A program made the translations under genes and the position numbers. Of a stretch of 64,000 nt of DNA, positions 11,050-23,142 are shown piece after piece. Under the pieces are notes generated by a model. That model saw nothing but the letters and a program-made list of their open reading frames with translations. It searched no databases and was not told the origin of the DNA. This DNA is from Bimastos eiseni (taxonomy: Eukaryota; Annelida; Clitellata; Crassiclitellata; Lumbricidae): the NCBI GenBank assembly GCA_959347315.1, contig OY365807.1, positions 17,730,066 to 17,794,065 on the forward strand. The letters run 5' to 3'. Position 1 is the stretch's first letter. Every line of letters begins with the position of its first letter.

Positions 11050-14000
11050 ACACCCTTGGGGCGTACATTGATAATTTTACAAACAACATGCATATCAGGG
11101 TAAAGTTGGAAAGACAACATTGGCTGCTGACGTTCAGGTAGTTATCATATTTGAGTCCCAGTTTCATTTACTACCAAAGTATACAAGAATCAGTAGTGCT
11201 GGCGATTTTAACCTAGACTGATCTACAGTAGGTATGCTAATATACAGCAAACACTATTATGACCTTACCAATAATGAAGAGATATAAATGAAAACAGGAC
11301 ACGGTAGTAGTTTTCGTTAATTTTGAACAATTACAACTGTTGGCAAGCCTATAGTTTTGTCCAGGGCTCCAAATTTGCCAGGTTTCAACCAACTTATAAC
11401 ACACTTGTCGACATTCCAATGCGCGAGAGGGAGGGCCATTAATACAATCCATAAAGAAGTCATCAACAGAATGTTAATCAGTCTGTTTCTTTCCCTGGTA
11501 TGATAGAGATTCATTTGACTAAATCATCTCTCACAATCAGCTTACGGCATACAGGCAGCACTATCAAAGTCGTTAACTTAACTTGTTAGGCCTACCTAAA
11601 ACTGCACCATCACTGTTGTTGAACATGCCATACTCTTATGCAATATATTATGCTGCTTGTATTTTATTAACAGAAAATTCTTTGGTTACTTTTGTAACCT
11701 GTTTTGCGCCAAAACTGCTCTATTGAACGAATTTTGGGGCCACGATGAGACATCATAAAGGAGTGAAAATTGAGAAAAGTGGAGATACTCAAACTGTAAC
11801 GAGCTAGTCAAGAGGCAAGTTTTGCTGTCCTTTGGCCATTGTAATTTCTGTTAGAACGAGATTTCTTATACACATTTACCAGCTTTTGATTCATCAGCCT
11901 TCTCAGCTACACTGTCACATCATCTTAATGTGGTTATCGCTGGTCCAGTTTCTCCATCAAGACCATCACATTCTTCAGTGTCTGGATATCGCTTTGGCGG
12001 GAAAATCCAAACTTCTGTAAGCTCATTTATGCAGTGCTGAAAGTGGTTTGATGCTACATACCAACTACAAATTTAGGTCAGTGGCAGATTCCATATCACT
12101 GCTGTATGGGCTTCGTCTCATCCCAGTACGCGCACTCAGCTGCTGCGCCAGTGGGCACACAGCGTATAAGGTGGTCAGAGGTCATGCCCTCTCTCTGACA
12201 CTGCCCGATACTTATATGTCGACCCCCTCGACGTGCTGACTGATGAGGCTTCAAGAAATACTCAGGATAATATTATCATCTTCACCGAGCCACTTCAATA
12301 TTACAGGCAACCCTGTATATTCAAAATAGTATTCAGGCACACGCAATTGCCTACTAGATATTGTTGTTATGTTACTGAAAATGTAACATGACGATTTTTT
12401 AAATAAAAAATATCATAGTTAAAGGCTTAAGCACTAGGGACCAGGTTAAGATACACTAAGCCACTGAAACTTTATCTGAGGGGGGTCTGCCCTGACCACC
12501 TCAAGATAATTTTTGAAAATTAACTAGGGGGATTGAAAAACGAACTGGGGGGATTGAGCCCTCCCAACCCCCCAGACAATTCAATCACTGCTGTAAACCA
12601 TAGAACAATGAGCACACGTCTTGCAGACGTGCGTCTAGATATATATGTATGGCGATGTTGTATCTTGGACGAGTGTGTACAACCTTATATTCGAACATCA
12701 GATACAAGATGTTTGACCGGTTAAAAATATTCAAGAGCAATCCAAACTGAACAAATATGTCAAGTCGTATGATCTATGAAAAAACCACACGTGCGATGTC
12801 TTAGTTGTTCAACAGTTAGATGTCTTCGTGTTTTCGCAAACAAAACACAGCTAGGCCTATTTGTTTAATTACCAAAGTCCATGTGATTTTATTTGTACTG
12901 GGCTATTAAGTAGATCTATTGCGTGTCATCTGTTTTCTGTGCAATATATTAGTGCCCTATAGAATAGAATAATGAGAGTAGAATAGATGACAAAGATGAT
13001 TAGATGAATAGATGACATGAGATGAGCTATAATCAGATCAGATAATAAGATAATTGTTAACTGTGAGAAAGTAGGCTTATTATTAATTTGTTGAATAGTC
13101 TACGCATTAGATTACTATGATTTCGGCTTGGAACGGGTCTCAATATGGAAATATGGGTCTCGTAATTATGGGCTCCCTGTGGGCATGCTGCCACACAGAG
13201 TCTAGTTAATGAATTCGGTCAAGTTGACCTATTTCACGTTGTCTAAACCAATATTACATTTCGAAGTCAGTCAATTGTCAAGTGTTGTGAATGGTTAATT
13301 TGTGAAGTCTGCGAACTTTCCACTGGTAAACTGGACCAGCAAAACAAACTCTACAACGATCGTCGAATCATTAACTGACTGGATCTTTGCACTCAATGTA
13401 TTCTGGGCTATCTGATACTCGCCCACCAGTCACACGGCACATCCAGGGCACACAAGCCGCGTGGTATAATATTATGTTTCGCCTTCTATCCATACATACA
13501 TAAACAATTAAACAGTGTGGAGCAGATCATTCGTACAAGCGTCGTTAAAACGGTATGTTATAGAAGAATACGAAGCGAAGGAGGTCAGTACATATTCATT
13601 ATAAATCTAATTCTAATCTAATCTATTCTGGACTAAGCTAAGATAATATATTCATTCATTTTGAAAATTTATATAGCACCTCGTCAAGCAAAACTATTCA
13701 AAGGTGCTCCCAGCCCAGCCACGGCCAAAAGAAATGACTATTGTAAGCGCTTACAAAAGGTACCGTATAGGTAAGTCATTGTATGGGGAAGACGAAGTGC
13801 ATTGATGGAGCCCAGTGAATGGACCAACCACTGAGAAAGCTCGACGCAGCATTAGTGACGAGCGTGCCATAGATGCATGCCAGACGCTCACCTTTAGCTC
13901 AAGAGCGCAGTGCTATGCAATATGATAAGGTAATCTTATCTCATCTAATACAATCCAAGCTAAGTTAAACACCCATGTATAATCTAATCGAATCTAATCC

Positions 14001-14300
14001 AATATAATCTAATATAATGGCTTCTTCTATGGCTATCGCTGTCGTAATCGCGAAGTCATAATTCAACGCCTGAAACGATGATCATTTCAAATGAAATCTT
14101 GTCGTGAATTGAATTGTAGTCAATCAATCTGTTGGTTGAGATACGACTGATTTTTGAAAGAGAGAATTTGATCACGTTGGGTGAACAATTTGACTGAGGG
14201 ATGTAGTTTACAAGTGAAGACATGAAAGAAAACAAAGAATCAACAAAACGCACAGAATATGAATACAGTTATGATCGCGCCCAATGTGTATTTCTGATCT
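11050..14300. other. No gene seen; unique AT-rich sequence with one dispersed repeat
   Basis: Frames are all under 75 residues and show no domain. TCTAATC-type short repeats occur at 13600-13640 and 13980-14020. The only repeat recognised is the hairpin family copy at 13665. Confidence 0.55.
13665..13710 (+). repeat. Dispersed hairpin repeat copy
   Basis: AAAATTTATATAGCACC, then AAACTATTCAAAGGTGCTCC, the same layout as the copies at 3841 and 36946 with several substitutions. The next 100 bp contain GGACCAACCA, a word also seen downstream of other copies, so the repeat unit may be longer than the hairpin. Confidence 0.65.
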
Positions 14301-14603
14301 GTTTTCTGTTTTTTTAATTTAACTGATAGTCCAGTCCAGTTGAGATTGGCGAGACATCGGAGTCAGACTCCATTCGCCTGTGACTCAGTCGTTTACTTCG
14401 ATCATCAGTTGATCTCTTTCCTATTGAATGAGTCAACGTATTCGATCAACTGTTCCGATCACGGTCGTCTTTTTCTCATCGTCTGCCTATATTACATTAC
14501 GATACACCTTATTTCATCAGTTCTTAATATCCTCCGACATTGTCGTCGTTCTCCTCAAAGAAACCGGAAGTCATCTTCGATTCAACCGGAAGCAACAGCC
14601 ACC

Positions 14604-15146
14604 ATGGTTTCTTGGCACAATATGCTGAGCGACGCTACGCAACCCATTGACCCGTTTTCGTCGCTCGGTTGGATCGGGGCCCATGCTGCGCCTGGATTGG
14701 AATCCTGCGTCAACCCGGACCCGGTCTTTCTACTGTTCGGGTTCTGCTTCGACGCCGTGGCCCAGCACTCGACCCGTATCGGTCATAAGATTGCCGACTC
14801 CCTGAGAAGACACCGTCCGACCTTTAGCCAGCGCTGTCACAGGCGCAGGGGACAGCCAAACGCTGTCTCCGTCATCTCTGATACGAGTCTCGAACACTCG
14901 AAGTGGGAGGCACCCCCTCCTTACGAGAAGGCACTGATGATGTGTAGACCACCCCAAATGACCGAAACCCTCTTCACCCACGATCAGGAACAGACGAATC
15001 AACGTCACCGTCGATGGCCGCCATCGAGGAATTCCGTGGTAAAGGCAATTGAAGAGGGAGTGGAACAACCAAGCTCTTTTGAGGAAATAACTCATACGAC
15101 GGAACTAGATCCCCCTCCATCCTATGACGAAGTCATTTCTTCGTGA
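14604..15146 (+). CDS. PPxY-motif protein, 180 residues, function unknown
   Basis: The frame starts at an ATG in an ideal Kozak context (GCCACCATGG) and runs 180 codons to TGA. A polyadenylation signal follows 75 bases later. The protein has two PPxY motifs, PPPY at residues 104-107 and PPSY at 171-174 next to the C-terminus, each followed by acidic residues. PPxY motifs bind WW domains, typically of Nedd4-type ubiquitin ligases or YAP-like adaptors, so a trafficking or adaptor role is a fair inference. Residues 67-84 are very basic. I see no enzyme domain. The same frame is open upstream to about 14310 without another ATG. It encodes a hydrophobic run (LFLIVCLYYITIHLISSVLNIL) followed by RHCRR, which looks like a membrane span with a stop-transfer. 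A pyrimidine-rich stretch ending in AG at 14328-14329 could be an acceptor. The alternative is therefore the last exon of a single-span membrane protein with a PPxY tail. No gene symbol is justified. Confidence 0.6.
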   Translation: MVSWHNMLSDATQPIDPFSSLGWIGAHAAPGLESCVNPDPVFLLFGFCFDAVAQHSTRIGHKIADSLRRHRPTFSQRCHRRRGQPNAVSVISDTSLEHSKWEAPPPYEKALMMCRPPQMTETLFTHDQEQTNQRHRRWPPSRNSVVKAIEEGVEQPSSFEEITHTTELDPPPSYDEVISS

Positions 15147-15221
15147 AGTGATATCGACTTCGAGATATATAGCAACAGTGGCTTCCTTTGGTCTTTGCTA
15201 ATGAAACCTGTGCAGAACGTG

Positions 15222-15227
15222 AATAAA
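15222..15227 (+). promoter_or_regulatory. Polyadenylation signal AATAAA
   Basis: AATAAA in GTGAATAAAAAATG, 75 bases after the stop of the PPxY gene. It supports that frame as a real + strand terminal exon. Confidence 0.6.
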
Positions 15228-15769
15228 AAATGTAAATAATTTATAAACTATCAACTCCGATCAGAGAGTAAAGCATATTCACCAGTGGAATCAAATGAAA
15301 TCTGGACTACGCTCGTATCCTGCTTTAAATGCTGTTAACGCGGAAACTGTTGCACCGAAGATAACTTTTTATAATTCACTTGTTTTTATTATCTTCGTTA
15401 TTAATAAATTGACATGTGCGCATAAAGATTGCGTGATATTATAGTAACAGATAATAAATTTGCTGATGCCCTGCGCTTGCTCGAGTGGCGCTTTAGCAGT
15501 TTGGAGATTACGGTTACGATTACGACCAACAAGTTAAGACGTCGCGCTTTAACCGAACAGTAACTGTTCTACGTGCCAGCAAGCGAATCAGTTTTTGCTT
15601 CAATCAAAAATGCGGTTATAAAATAAAGCTACGTCACCGACCACTGAGATCTTTGCACTTGGCTGCAGCCTAAAAACGCCAAGTAATTCACGTCTTCTCT
15701 TTCTATGAAAACTGATAATTAAATTCCATCACACTCTCTATGCCGCAATTTTTACTTTATAGATGTGTG

Positions 15770-15955
15770 TATGTATAATTTACTTATGTATGTACATATG
15801 TATGTGTGTATGTATTTATGTATGTATGTATGTATGCATATACGTATGTGTGTATTATATGTAAGCATTTATGTACACTGTATGTAGGCCACATTGTATA
15901 CGTGTGTCCGTGTTCGTGTGTGTGTGTGTGTGTGTTTGCATGTATGTATTACGAA
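15770..15955. repeat. TGTA/TG microsatellite
   Basis: ATGTATGTATG repeats with degenerate stretches and a (GT)n run near 15915-15935. No gene is seen from 15230 to 16040. Confidence 0.88.
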
Positions 15956-16041
15956 ACTTGGAAAAACTTAAGCCAATAAACGTTCATTAGTGTTACGGTC
16001 TAAATCTAATTTAACTACTTAGATAGTTACGCCGTGTCACA

Positions 16042-16132
16042 GAGGGGGGGGTAATCCCGGGGGAATTGTCCAACGGAGGAAAATATCCGGGGACAGATGT
16101 CTAGGGGAGATATCCGGGGGAGATGTCCGGAG
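16042..16132. repeat. G-rich iteron array (GGGGGAGATGTCC type)
   Basis: It begins GAGGGGGGGGTAATCCC, then GGGGGAATTGTCC and repeated variants of GGGGGAGATGTCC, ending at GTCCGGAGC. A close relative in the same orientation is at 59939-60049. The two share unit order, so they are copies of one dispersed element end. Confidence 0.75.
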
Positions 16133-16142
16133 CTAAATTAAT

Positions 16143-16262
16143 TTATTGATGGATCGATAGATGGATGGATGGATGAATGAATGAATGGATAGATGAATGG
16201 ACAGATGAATTGATATATGCATAATACATATATATATATATCAATTCGTCTGTATATATAAT
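16143..16262. repeat. ATGGATGA microsatellite with an inverted repeat and (AT)n
   Basis: GATGGATGGATGAATG repeats lead into ACAGATGAATTGATA at about 16200, and its near-complement TATCAATTCGTCTGT closes a hairpin whose loop is ATATAT-rich. Confidence 0.75.
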
Positions 16263-16604
16263 ATATATATCCTGCTATTTTATTATTTATTGAGGTGATA
16301 TGGGGTAGGAAGAGATACTCACTTGCATTGCACTAAGTCTTAACCGCTAGAAACGAACGAAAAACTATTCTGTGAAAGAGAAGAGTGAGGCTGAAAATTG
16401 GACCAACCAACGAGGAGCCGCGAATTTATTAGAAATTTCGGAAGCGAGTTCCCTGTCACTGCATAAAACAACGCGTGGAGCAGAAGGTTCGTTGACGACG
16501 AGATTGATCGAATGTCTAATATTTGACCGTTGCCAAATTCCACGAACGGCTGATCAGTGATCGAAATTGGTAAACATTAGTTTGTGTACTCCACCACAGA
16601 CGGA

Positions 16605-17300
16605 GGATAGATGAACGGATGAACGAATGAATGAACCGCATAGATGGATGGATCGACGGATGGATGGCTAGATGGGTGGATGGATGGACGGACAGATGGA
16701 TGGATAGAAGGATGGATGGATTGATCACTGAACGGATGAATAGATGGGCTGATTGGTAGAATAACAGATGTATGGATCGACGGAGGGATTGATTGATTGG
16801 TGAATAAATGGATAGGTAGATTCACGGACTGATAGACGGATGGATGGATGGATGGATGAATGAGTGAACGGATGAATAGATAGGTGTAACTATTAACGGA
16901 TAAAAGGATTGATGGCTGGATAGATTGATGAATGAATGGATATTAGGATTAATGGAAAGGCAAGAATAATTGAGTAGATAGATCGATGAATGAATGTGTA
17001 AGTGGATTTATGATGGGCTGATAGACAGATGAACGGATGGCTGAATGAATGAACGGATGAATGGATAGGTGAATTGATGAACGAATAGATAGACGGAATA
17101 GATAGACAGATAGATAGATGGATCGGGGGATAGGTTGATGAATAAATTGATAATAGGATCGATGAATTGATAGACAAATGAATGAAGTAATGGTTGGAAG
17201 GATAGATGGATGGATGGATGAACGGATGGATGGATGAGCGGATGAATGGATATGCGAATTGGTAGACGGATTGATGAATGGATGAACGGACGGAAGATTC
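16605..17300. repeat. GGAT/GAAT minisatellite
   Basis: About 700 bp of imperfect tetranucleotides (GGATGGAT, GAATGAAT, GATAGAT) with GACGGA variants. Minus-strand frames of 70-168 residues rich in Ile, His, Pro and Ser are repeat-derived. The clear microsatellite ends near 17300. Confidence 0.9.
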
Positions 17301-18094
17301 ATGGAATTCTGTACACATGAATGATTCTGTATACGATGCTGTTGTCCTGTCCGGATGCTGTACGCTGATTTGCTTCGTGAGCAACCTTAAAGTGAACACA
17401 GCAATATTCGATGGCAGATCACTTTGTGTGCATTAGTTTGTCTCGCAAATGCCCTCGTCTCCTGTCGTATTGACTAGTGTAACTCACTTCTTATTTTGTT
17501 TTCACCTATTAACTTGATGAAGCTCGAATGATTTAAAACACACTGACAAGAGTAATCACTAAAACAGCAAAGGCCACAGCTTCAGTGCTCAATTCTATGC
17601 ACTGTGCCCAGAGAGAGAAAATATTGTCAGGCCTTTGGTTAATTTTCTGAACGGTTTCGCTGTTAGCCGACCTCCCTATCTTCGTCGATTGCTGAAATCC
17701 TGGACCTGGAGCAACGGAATCAGTTTCTCGGATTGTCTTACTTTATCTCTCACGAGGATGATGACTAACCTAGCTCTTGATTCGAATCGTTGCTGGTACA
17801 GAGCCTGGATCTCTCTTTCAACAAGTGTTCGCTTTGCAGAATTTCTATCGTCGATTCAACTTTTATTCATTTATTCATTTTTTATTCATAATTTTTTTCT
17901 AAATTATTTTCCAGCGTAGTCTGTTCTAGTTTCTTTCAAGATATCTTGTTCGTCTTTCGATCAGCCTCTCCTTGCATTTTGGCATTCGTCCCGAATTTGC
18001 TCAGCTTGTGACTTTCAACTGCTACCTGAAAATTAACGGTGACGTTATAGCAGTATTCGATTATAATCAATACACATCACGGACGAACGGTCTG

Positions 18095-18310
18095 ACGAGT
18101 TCATGGATGGATGGATGGACGAAGGGAGAAATAATTGGAGGGATTAATGAATGATAGAATGAATGAATTGATGGGTGAGTTTTAAGTGGCCGGATGAGTG
18201 GGTATGGATGTTTGGATGAGTGGGTATGGGTGATTGGATGAGTGAGTTTGGGTGATTGGATGAGTTGGTACGGGTGTTTGTGTGTTAGTAGATGGGCATT
18301 CGGAGGTTGG
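18095..18310. repeat. ATGG/TGGGT-type degenerate minisatellite
   Basis: ATGGATGGATGG passes into units such as GGATGAGTGGGTATGGGTGTTT, repeated four or five times. The minus-strand 108-residue frame is repeat-derived. Confidence 0.8.
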
Positions 18311-18771
18311 ATCGATGGAGAGACAGGAATTGCAATCGTTATCGTAAATCCGACATTTCTACATCGCCCACAAGAGCGAACCAGCTTATTCACGGGGGCA
18401 TAATCAAAGGAAAATCGATAGGCAAAGGCTCGAGATCCAGAGAATTAGCCAGTCAGACAGTCAACGGTTAAGGTGGACGGTGCTTAGAGCTGAGAAAACA
18501 GGGGAGAACGCGAAAGAGGAGGGATGAAGATTGGATTTGCGGAATAAGGAACCGGGTAATTATCTGATCACACGATCGACATACTTAAGGGGCAGCTGTT
18601 CGTGCCTGTCTCATATCCGATTCCTACCGTCTTATCAAAGTATAAAAATGCGCCCTGCAACTACAAAGACCGTTAACTAAAAGCATTAATAGCTTTTGTT
18701 TACTTGCATTAAGTGGCTTATAGGATGGATGGATGGTTCGCATGATAGGTTCACATGTTTAGCGACCATCT

Positions 18772-18818
18772 GGGGTTGGGGGTTGGGGGTTGGGGGTTGG
18801 GGGTTGGGGGTTGGGGGG
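18772..18818 (+). repeat. (GGGGGTT)n G-quadruplex-type array
   Basis: Six to seven tandem copies of the heptamer GGGGGTT lie on the + strand. Four or more runs of five G separated by TT fit an intramolecular G-quadruplex. The unit resembles a telomere repeat in style but is not the animal TTAGGG. Confidence 0.9.
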
Positions 18819-18824
18819 TGACGG

Positions 18825-19670
18825 TTGAGAGAGGCACAGCGTGGGCGATAAGAGAGGGATATCAAATGACTAGGTTGCATGTATTATGTATGTTTGAAAC
18901 AGCAGGAGCAGTTATTTGACTGCATCCATGGATCAAAGGTCAAATACAATTCGGACTTAATGCAATACCATATGACGTAATATAATGGTTTATTAATCGT
19001 CGGTGTATTAAAGGGAACCGGTTCGTCTCTGACTCGTATCTGAGTCATAATCAAAGTTTTAAACAGGTTCGTCATGATTGTATCACAGTCAAAGGGATTC
19101 AGGTTCATGAGTGTACGTTATAGGTGGCCTATTTCGGGATACTTCGCTATTGTCATGATATAGCGCAATGCAGGGTATCACAGTGTGTTCAATGTAATTT
19201 AGATTGTGTGTGATGTACATGTAGACGTACATGTAGCATATTGTAACGTAGCCAGCAATGCAATGCGATTTATGTGTATAGTGAAAAACACAGTGAAGCT
19301 TAATATAGTTTTACATGGATGGGTCTTTCTTGTAGACCCTATTTTTATCCGTTGACATGCACAATACACAAAACTAAAAATCATGTTGAGTAAAAGTAAG
19401 TATTTATTACATCGACTGCAAACGCACACTGCGGGAGCATCAGACATCTAAAGAATCAAAGAATCACTAAACTAATAATCATAATGAGCAATTACAAAAC
19501 AGACGCCGCCCTCGAATTTATGAGAGAGTGAAGAGAATATGATTCAATTCAGTATTCGTTTAATAAGAGGACCAAGCGGTCATATCCGCCGCTTAGTTTA
19601 TAATGACATTCAGTTTGTGAATGTTCATTTCATGTATGTGAGCAATGCGAATAACGATTACCATAGGAAT
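18825..19670. other. No gene seen; unique sequence
   Basis: Only short frames without domains. It lies directly downstream of the dead LINE on the minus strand and may include its 3' untranslated part. Confidence 0.5.
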
Positions 19671-19674
19671 AGAT

Positions 19675-20700
19675 TCATCTGTATAGCATTATGGTGGTAA
19701 AACTACACTGGATTAGTGCGTCAGCCCGCGGGACCTCTCGACTGTGCGATCGGGGACGGATTGAGTAGGTAACACTGTTTAGATGAAGCAAAAGATAATC
19801 TAGGACGTGGATAGAGAAAATGGAGGAATCTGCACGGCCACAAAGGTCATCAAAAGTCACCTGGTCAATAAGTAGAAACTTCAACCTGTACACCATTTGC
19901 CTTACTATTGCGTAGAGACGCTTGCTCTGGCAAGCATTAGCAAAGTAGACCACGACGAGGAAGCATGCAGGACCTCGGGCCAACAGCGCAGAACCATATT
20001 CCCGAAAGGCCATAGGGCAATTATAAGGATACGTATGGCATGGAGCGATTGGCTAACATTCATGCAGCTCGGGTCAATACGGGGATAAAAACTGAGCCTA
20101 TCAGCGATGGTTACCCCTAGAATCACAGACAATATATCATCCTTTCCACACCTGTTGGTGGAAACTTTTGTTACTTAGATCGCGGGTGCCTAAATATCAT
20201 TTCTTTGGAATTGCTATTAAGCTTGAGATTGCAAGTAAGTGTTCATATGGCATCATTTTAAAGTTAGGAGCATGTGGTGTCCATAACGGACGCTAGACTC
20301 AGAATGTAGCTGTCGTCTGTGTATTTAACAACCTGTTGCTTTCATCCACAGGTTTCAGGCTAGAAATAGCCACCACAAATTTAGGTGACCCAACTTCCAA
20401 GGCCAGATTCCGGTAAGATAGTAGCATATATCTGACAAAAGGCAGAGACTTGGCCGTTTATTTTAGTACAATGCTGACGGTTTTTCAATAGTGATAAGAT
20501 CCCATTGTACATAAGGTCAGGCGATGGCGAAAGAGCTCAGACAGTTAGCAATGCCTAACCGTATCGAAGGCAAGGTAGATGTTCAGCGATCTATAAGACG
20601 TAGGCTCTACATAGGGCTCATCTTGCAGACATATCTAGTAGGATCCATGCATGGGTCAGAGCAATGAGGGCATATGCAGCGGAGACAGAGGAACGAGACC
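19675..20700 (-). pseudogene. Eroded non-LTR retrotransposon (LINE) reverse transcriptase, CR1/L2-like
   Basis: Reading the minus strand across several frames gives the reverse transcriptase in order. AFDTVRH (palm motif, 20551-20572) comes first, then KNRQHCTKINGQVS. KYTDDSYILSL follows, with the catalytic Y-x-D-D encoded at 20312-20323. Next comes LKLNSNSKEMIF, then ILGVTIADRLSF with SQSLHAIRIL near 20050-20125. Last is TFDDLCGRADSSIFS with HSREVPRADALIQ to a stop at 19675. This order and wording are those of CR1/L2-type LINEs. Frameshifts and stops between the segments show it is dead. The endonuclease part was not found adjacent. It is not a host gene. Confidence 0.8.
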
Positions 20701-21895
20701 TCGTTCAGGGTTCTTGGCTTTGACAATACACACGTTGATGCTGGTGGCGAGGGCACATCTTCCACGACAGAGAAGCGTATTTCTACGGCGCAGTAGGTGT
20801 TTCAAGTAAAGGATCATGTTTCCTGATCGACATCTTTCAGACTTCCGCGTCGTAAATAAAAGCATACAAATCACGCAGAAAACTTTGTGTATTTTGAATG
20901 ACTAATCGATTGATATAAATATGATTATGCAGATTTTTTAAATGTTTCTCGTTATCGCCTGAACTTATTGTCTCGGTATTTACTAAATGTCGCTGCATAC
21001 GACGGCAGATACGGTAGCGACGCCGTCTGCATGAACTGCGATTGAAGCCACCTGGCGAGCAATTGCAAGAACGTCTGTTCACTGTTAGCTGTCTGTTTCG
21101 AAAGAAAGTCTATTGGAAATTGTTGGATACGATAATAAAACGATCTGCAGACCAACGATTTCAATTATGTTACGATGTTTCCAAACGGTGTTTTTTTTCC
21201 CATGCAGTATTGCTCTATTCTAGGTGGTAGTTGCATTATATGTAAGCCGCGTGTGATGGAAGTGGTGATCGGGATCAAGTTGTTGTCCATTATAATACGA
21301 ACAAATGACCACATTTCTTAAACGGTCTGTTGTCTGACTAGCACAATATTACTCGTTTAGCATCTTAGCATAAGATGCCTTTTAACGCAATTCCTAACGT
21401 CTACAACGTAATCTGTTCAAGACCATAATAATTATTTTAGATTGTCTGAGGTAAATTAAGCAAAACAGAAGACGACGATGATGATATGATAATTATTACG
21501 TAGCCTAATAATATTGTTATTCTAAACGTTGCCTACATTTATTTTCAATCAAACTAATGTAAGAAATCACGCTATCTGACTCATTTGATCATCTTATTGA
21601 TAATCACACTTCCTACTCCTAACTAATGTTCACGCTGGCTAAAACACATGATGTTTCTGAGCCATGTGTTGTTACTTTTGCAAAATATTTGGTTTGCTTT
21701 CTTTTGTTCAGAAAATTGCTTTGTTTAGCGATTTAACATGCTTTGATCATTCTTGTTTAGTTTAATTTTTATTGCATACTTCTTTTTAATCTAAACTGAA
21801 ACGATTTTTTAATTGAATTTCTTTTGTGCTTGCATTTATTTTATTATGACATTCTTATTATTTAGTTAAAATATATAATCTTTTATGATCATGTG
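20700..21895. other. No gene seen; AT-rich sequence upstream of the dead LINE
   Basis: Short overlapping frames on both strands with no recognisable domain. The part nearest 20700 could be a further eroded LINE segment. Confidence 0.45.
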
Positions 21896-21914
21896 TGTTA
21901 GCAATCATTCCGAT

Positions 21915-22090
21915 AATCGTCGTCGTCCTCGTTATCATCATCCTCATCGTCATCACTATCGTCATCGTGAGTAACAAAGGCAACATCATAATTATTTTTC
22001 CTCCCCTTCTTTTATTCGTCTTCTTCTTTCCCACTTCTTCCTTCTCCTATTTTTCCTAATCGTCGTCGTCGTCGTCGTCATCATCGTTGG
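21915..22090. repeat. ATC/GTC triplet runs
   Basis: CATCATCGTC and GTCGTCGTCGTC runs at 21915-21970 and 22055-22085 with a TTC-rich segment between. From 22090 to 23140 I see no gene, only AAGATGAGATAAG-type degenerate repeats near 22450-22560. Confidence 0.8.
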
Positions 22091-23142
22091 CGCTGGTGAC
22101 CGTGTCTTCTGTGTCATAGGGCATTAGATAGGGTAGCAATGAAGATGACAAACGTCCGTCCGTTCGTTCGTCAGTAACTTTCGTCATTGTTTCGATCGAC
22201 TGCTGTCCTTTGTGCGGCGTCGCCCGCGCGTACCTCGTCCTAAATGTGATTAATGTCGCCCCACTGGTGACTCGGTCAAAGACCCTACCCCCTATCCAAA
22301 AGACTCCACCCTCGTCGCTCCGAAAACTAATGTCTGCTAAGAGCAGACGTCGCTGTGGGTGAATTGGATCAGACGACTGTCACTGCAGTGATGTTCTAAT
22401 AAAGTTGGTCTTTTAGAAATCAACATCTGCTAACAAGACAAGGTGTAGCCAGTCAAGATGAGTTAAGATGAGAAAAGGTAAGATGATGAGATAAGATAAA
22501 ATAGGGTAAGGGATATAATGTAAAATAAGCCAAGGTGAACTGATATGAGGTTAGACAGAGCGAGATTAGTTAAGGCAAGGTCTATGTAAAGTCATGCCTG
22601 GAGTATACGTCGGAATAAGTTACATCACATCTGAGACTTACTCATTTGAACATGAAGAATAAATATTTTCAGATTACACCAGGATGACCTTCACTTTGAG
22701 ATTACAGCTTTGACATCGAATTGCTTTCCAAAGAAACGTAGATGCACAGGAGACAGAGAACAATCCCAGCTACCTGATCAGTCCAGACTAGCAGGTTCAA
22801 TGCTCGTGCGCTGCAACTAAGCCCACGAAGACTATGATGGAGAGGACACCTCTGCCACATATATGTGGAATATCATCTGGAATATCACCCAGACGGGTAC
22901 CGCCGAGAGTGGAGCAGAGTGCAAATACCCAAGTGACCCAGACAATAAATTGAATTATGACACATATTATAATCAGCTAAACAAAGTTTATGATTTATGC
23001 CTTCTTAAATGTAATACTGCTGAGGCCTAACTACCAAGGTTTATACTTCAAGCATCTTAATGTTGCCTTAGTTATCGTAATTTGCTATAGAGTACGCTTA
23101 CTTCCGTCTAAGAGATCCGTGGTTGTTCTTCCTGTGGGCCAG

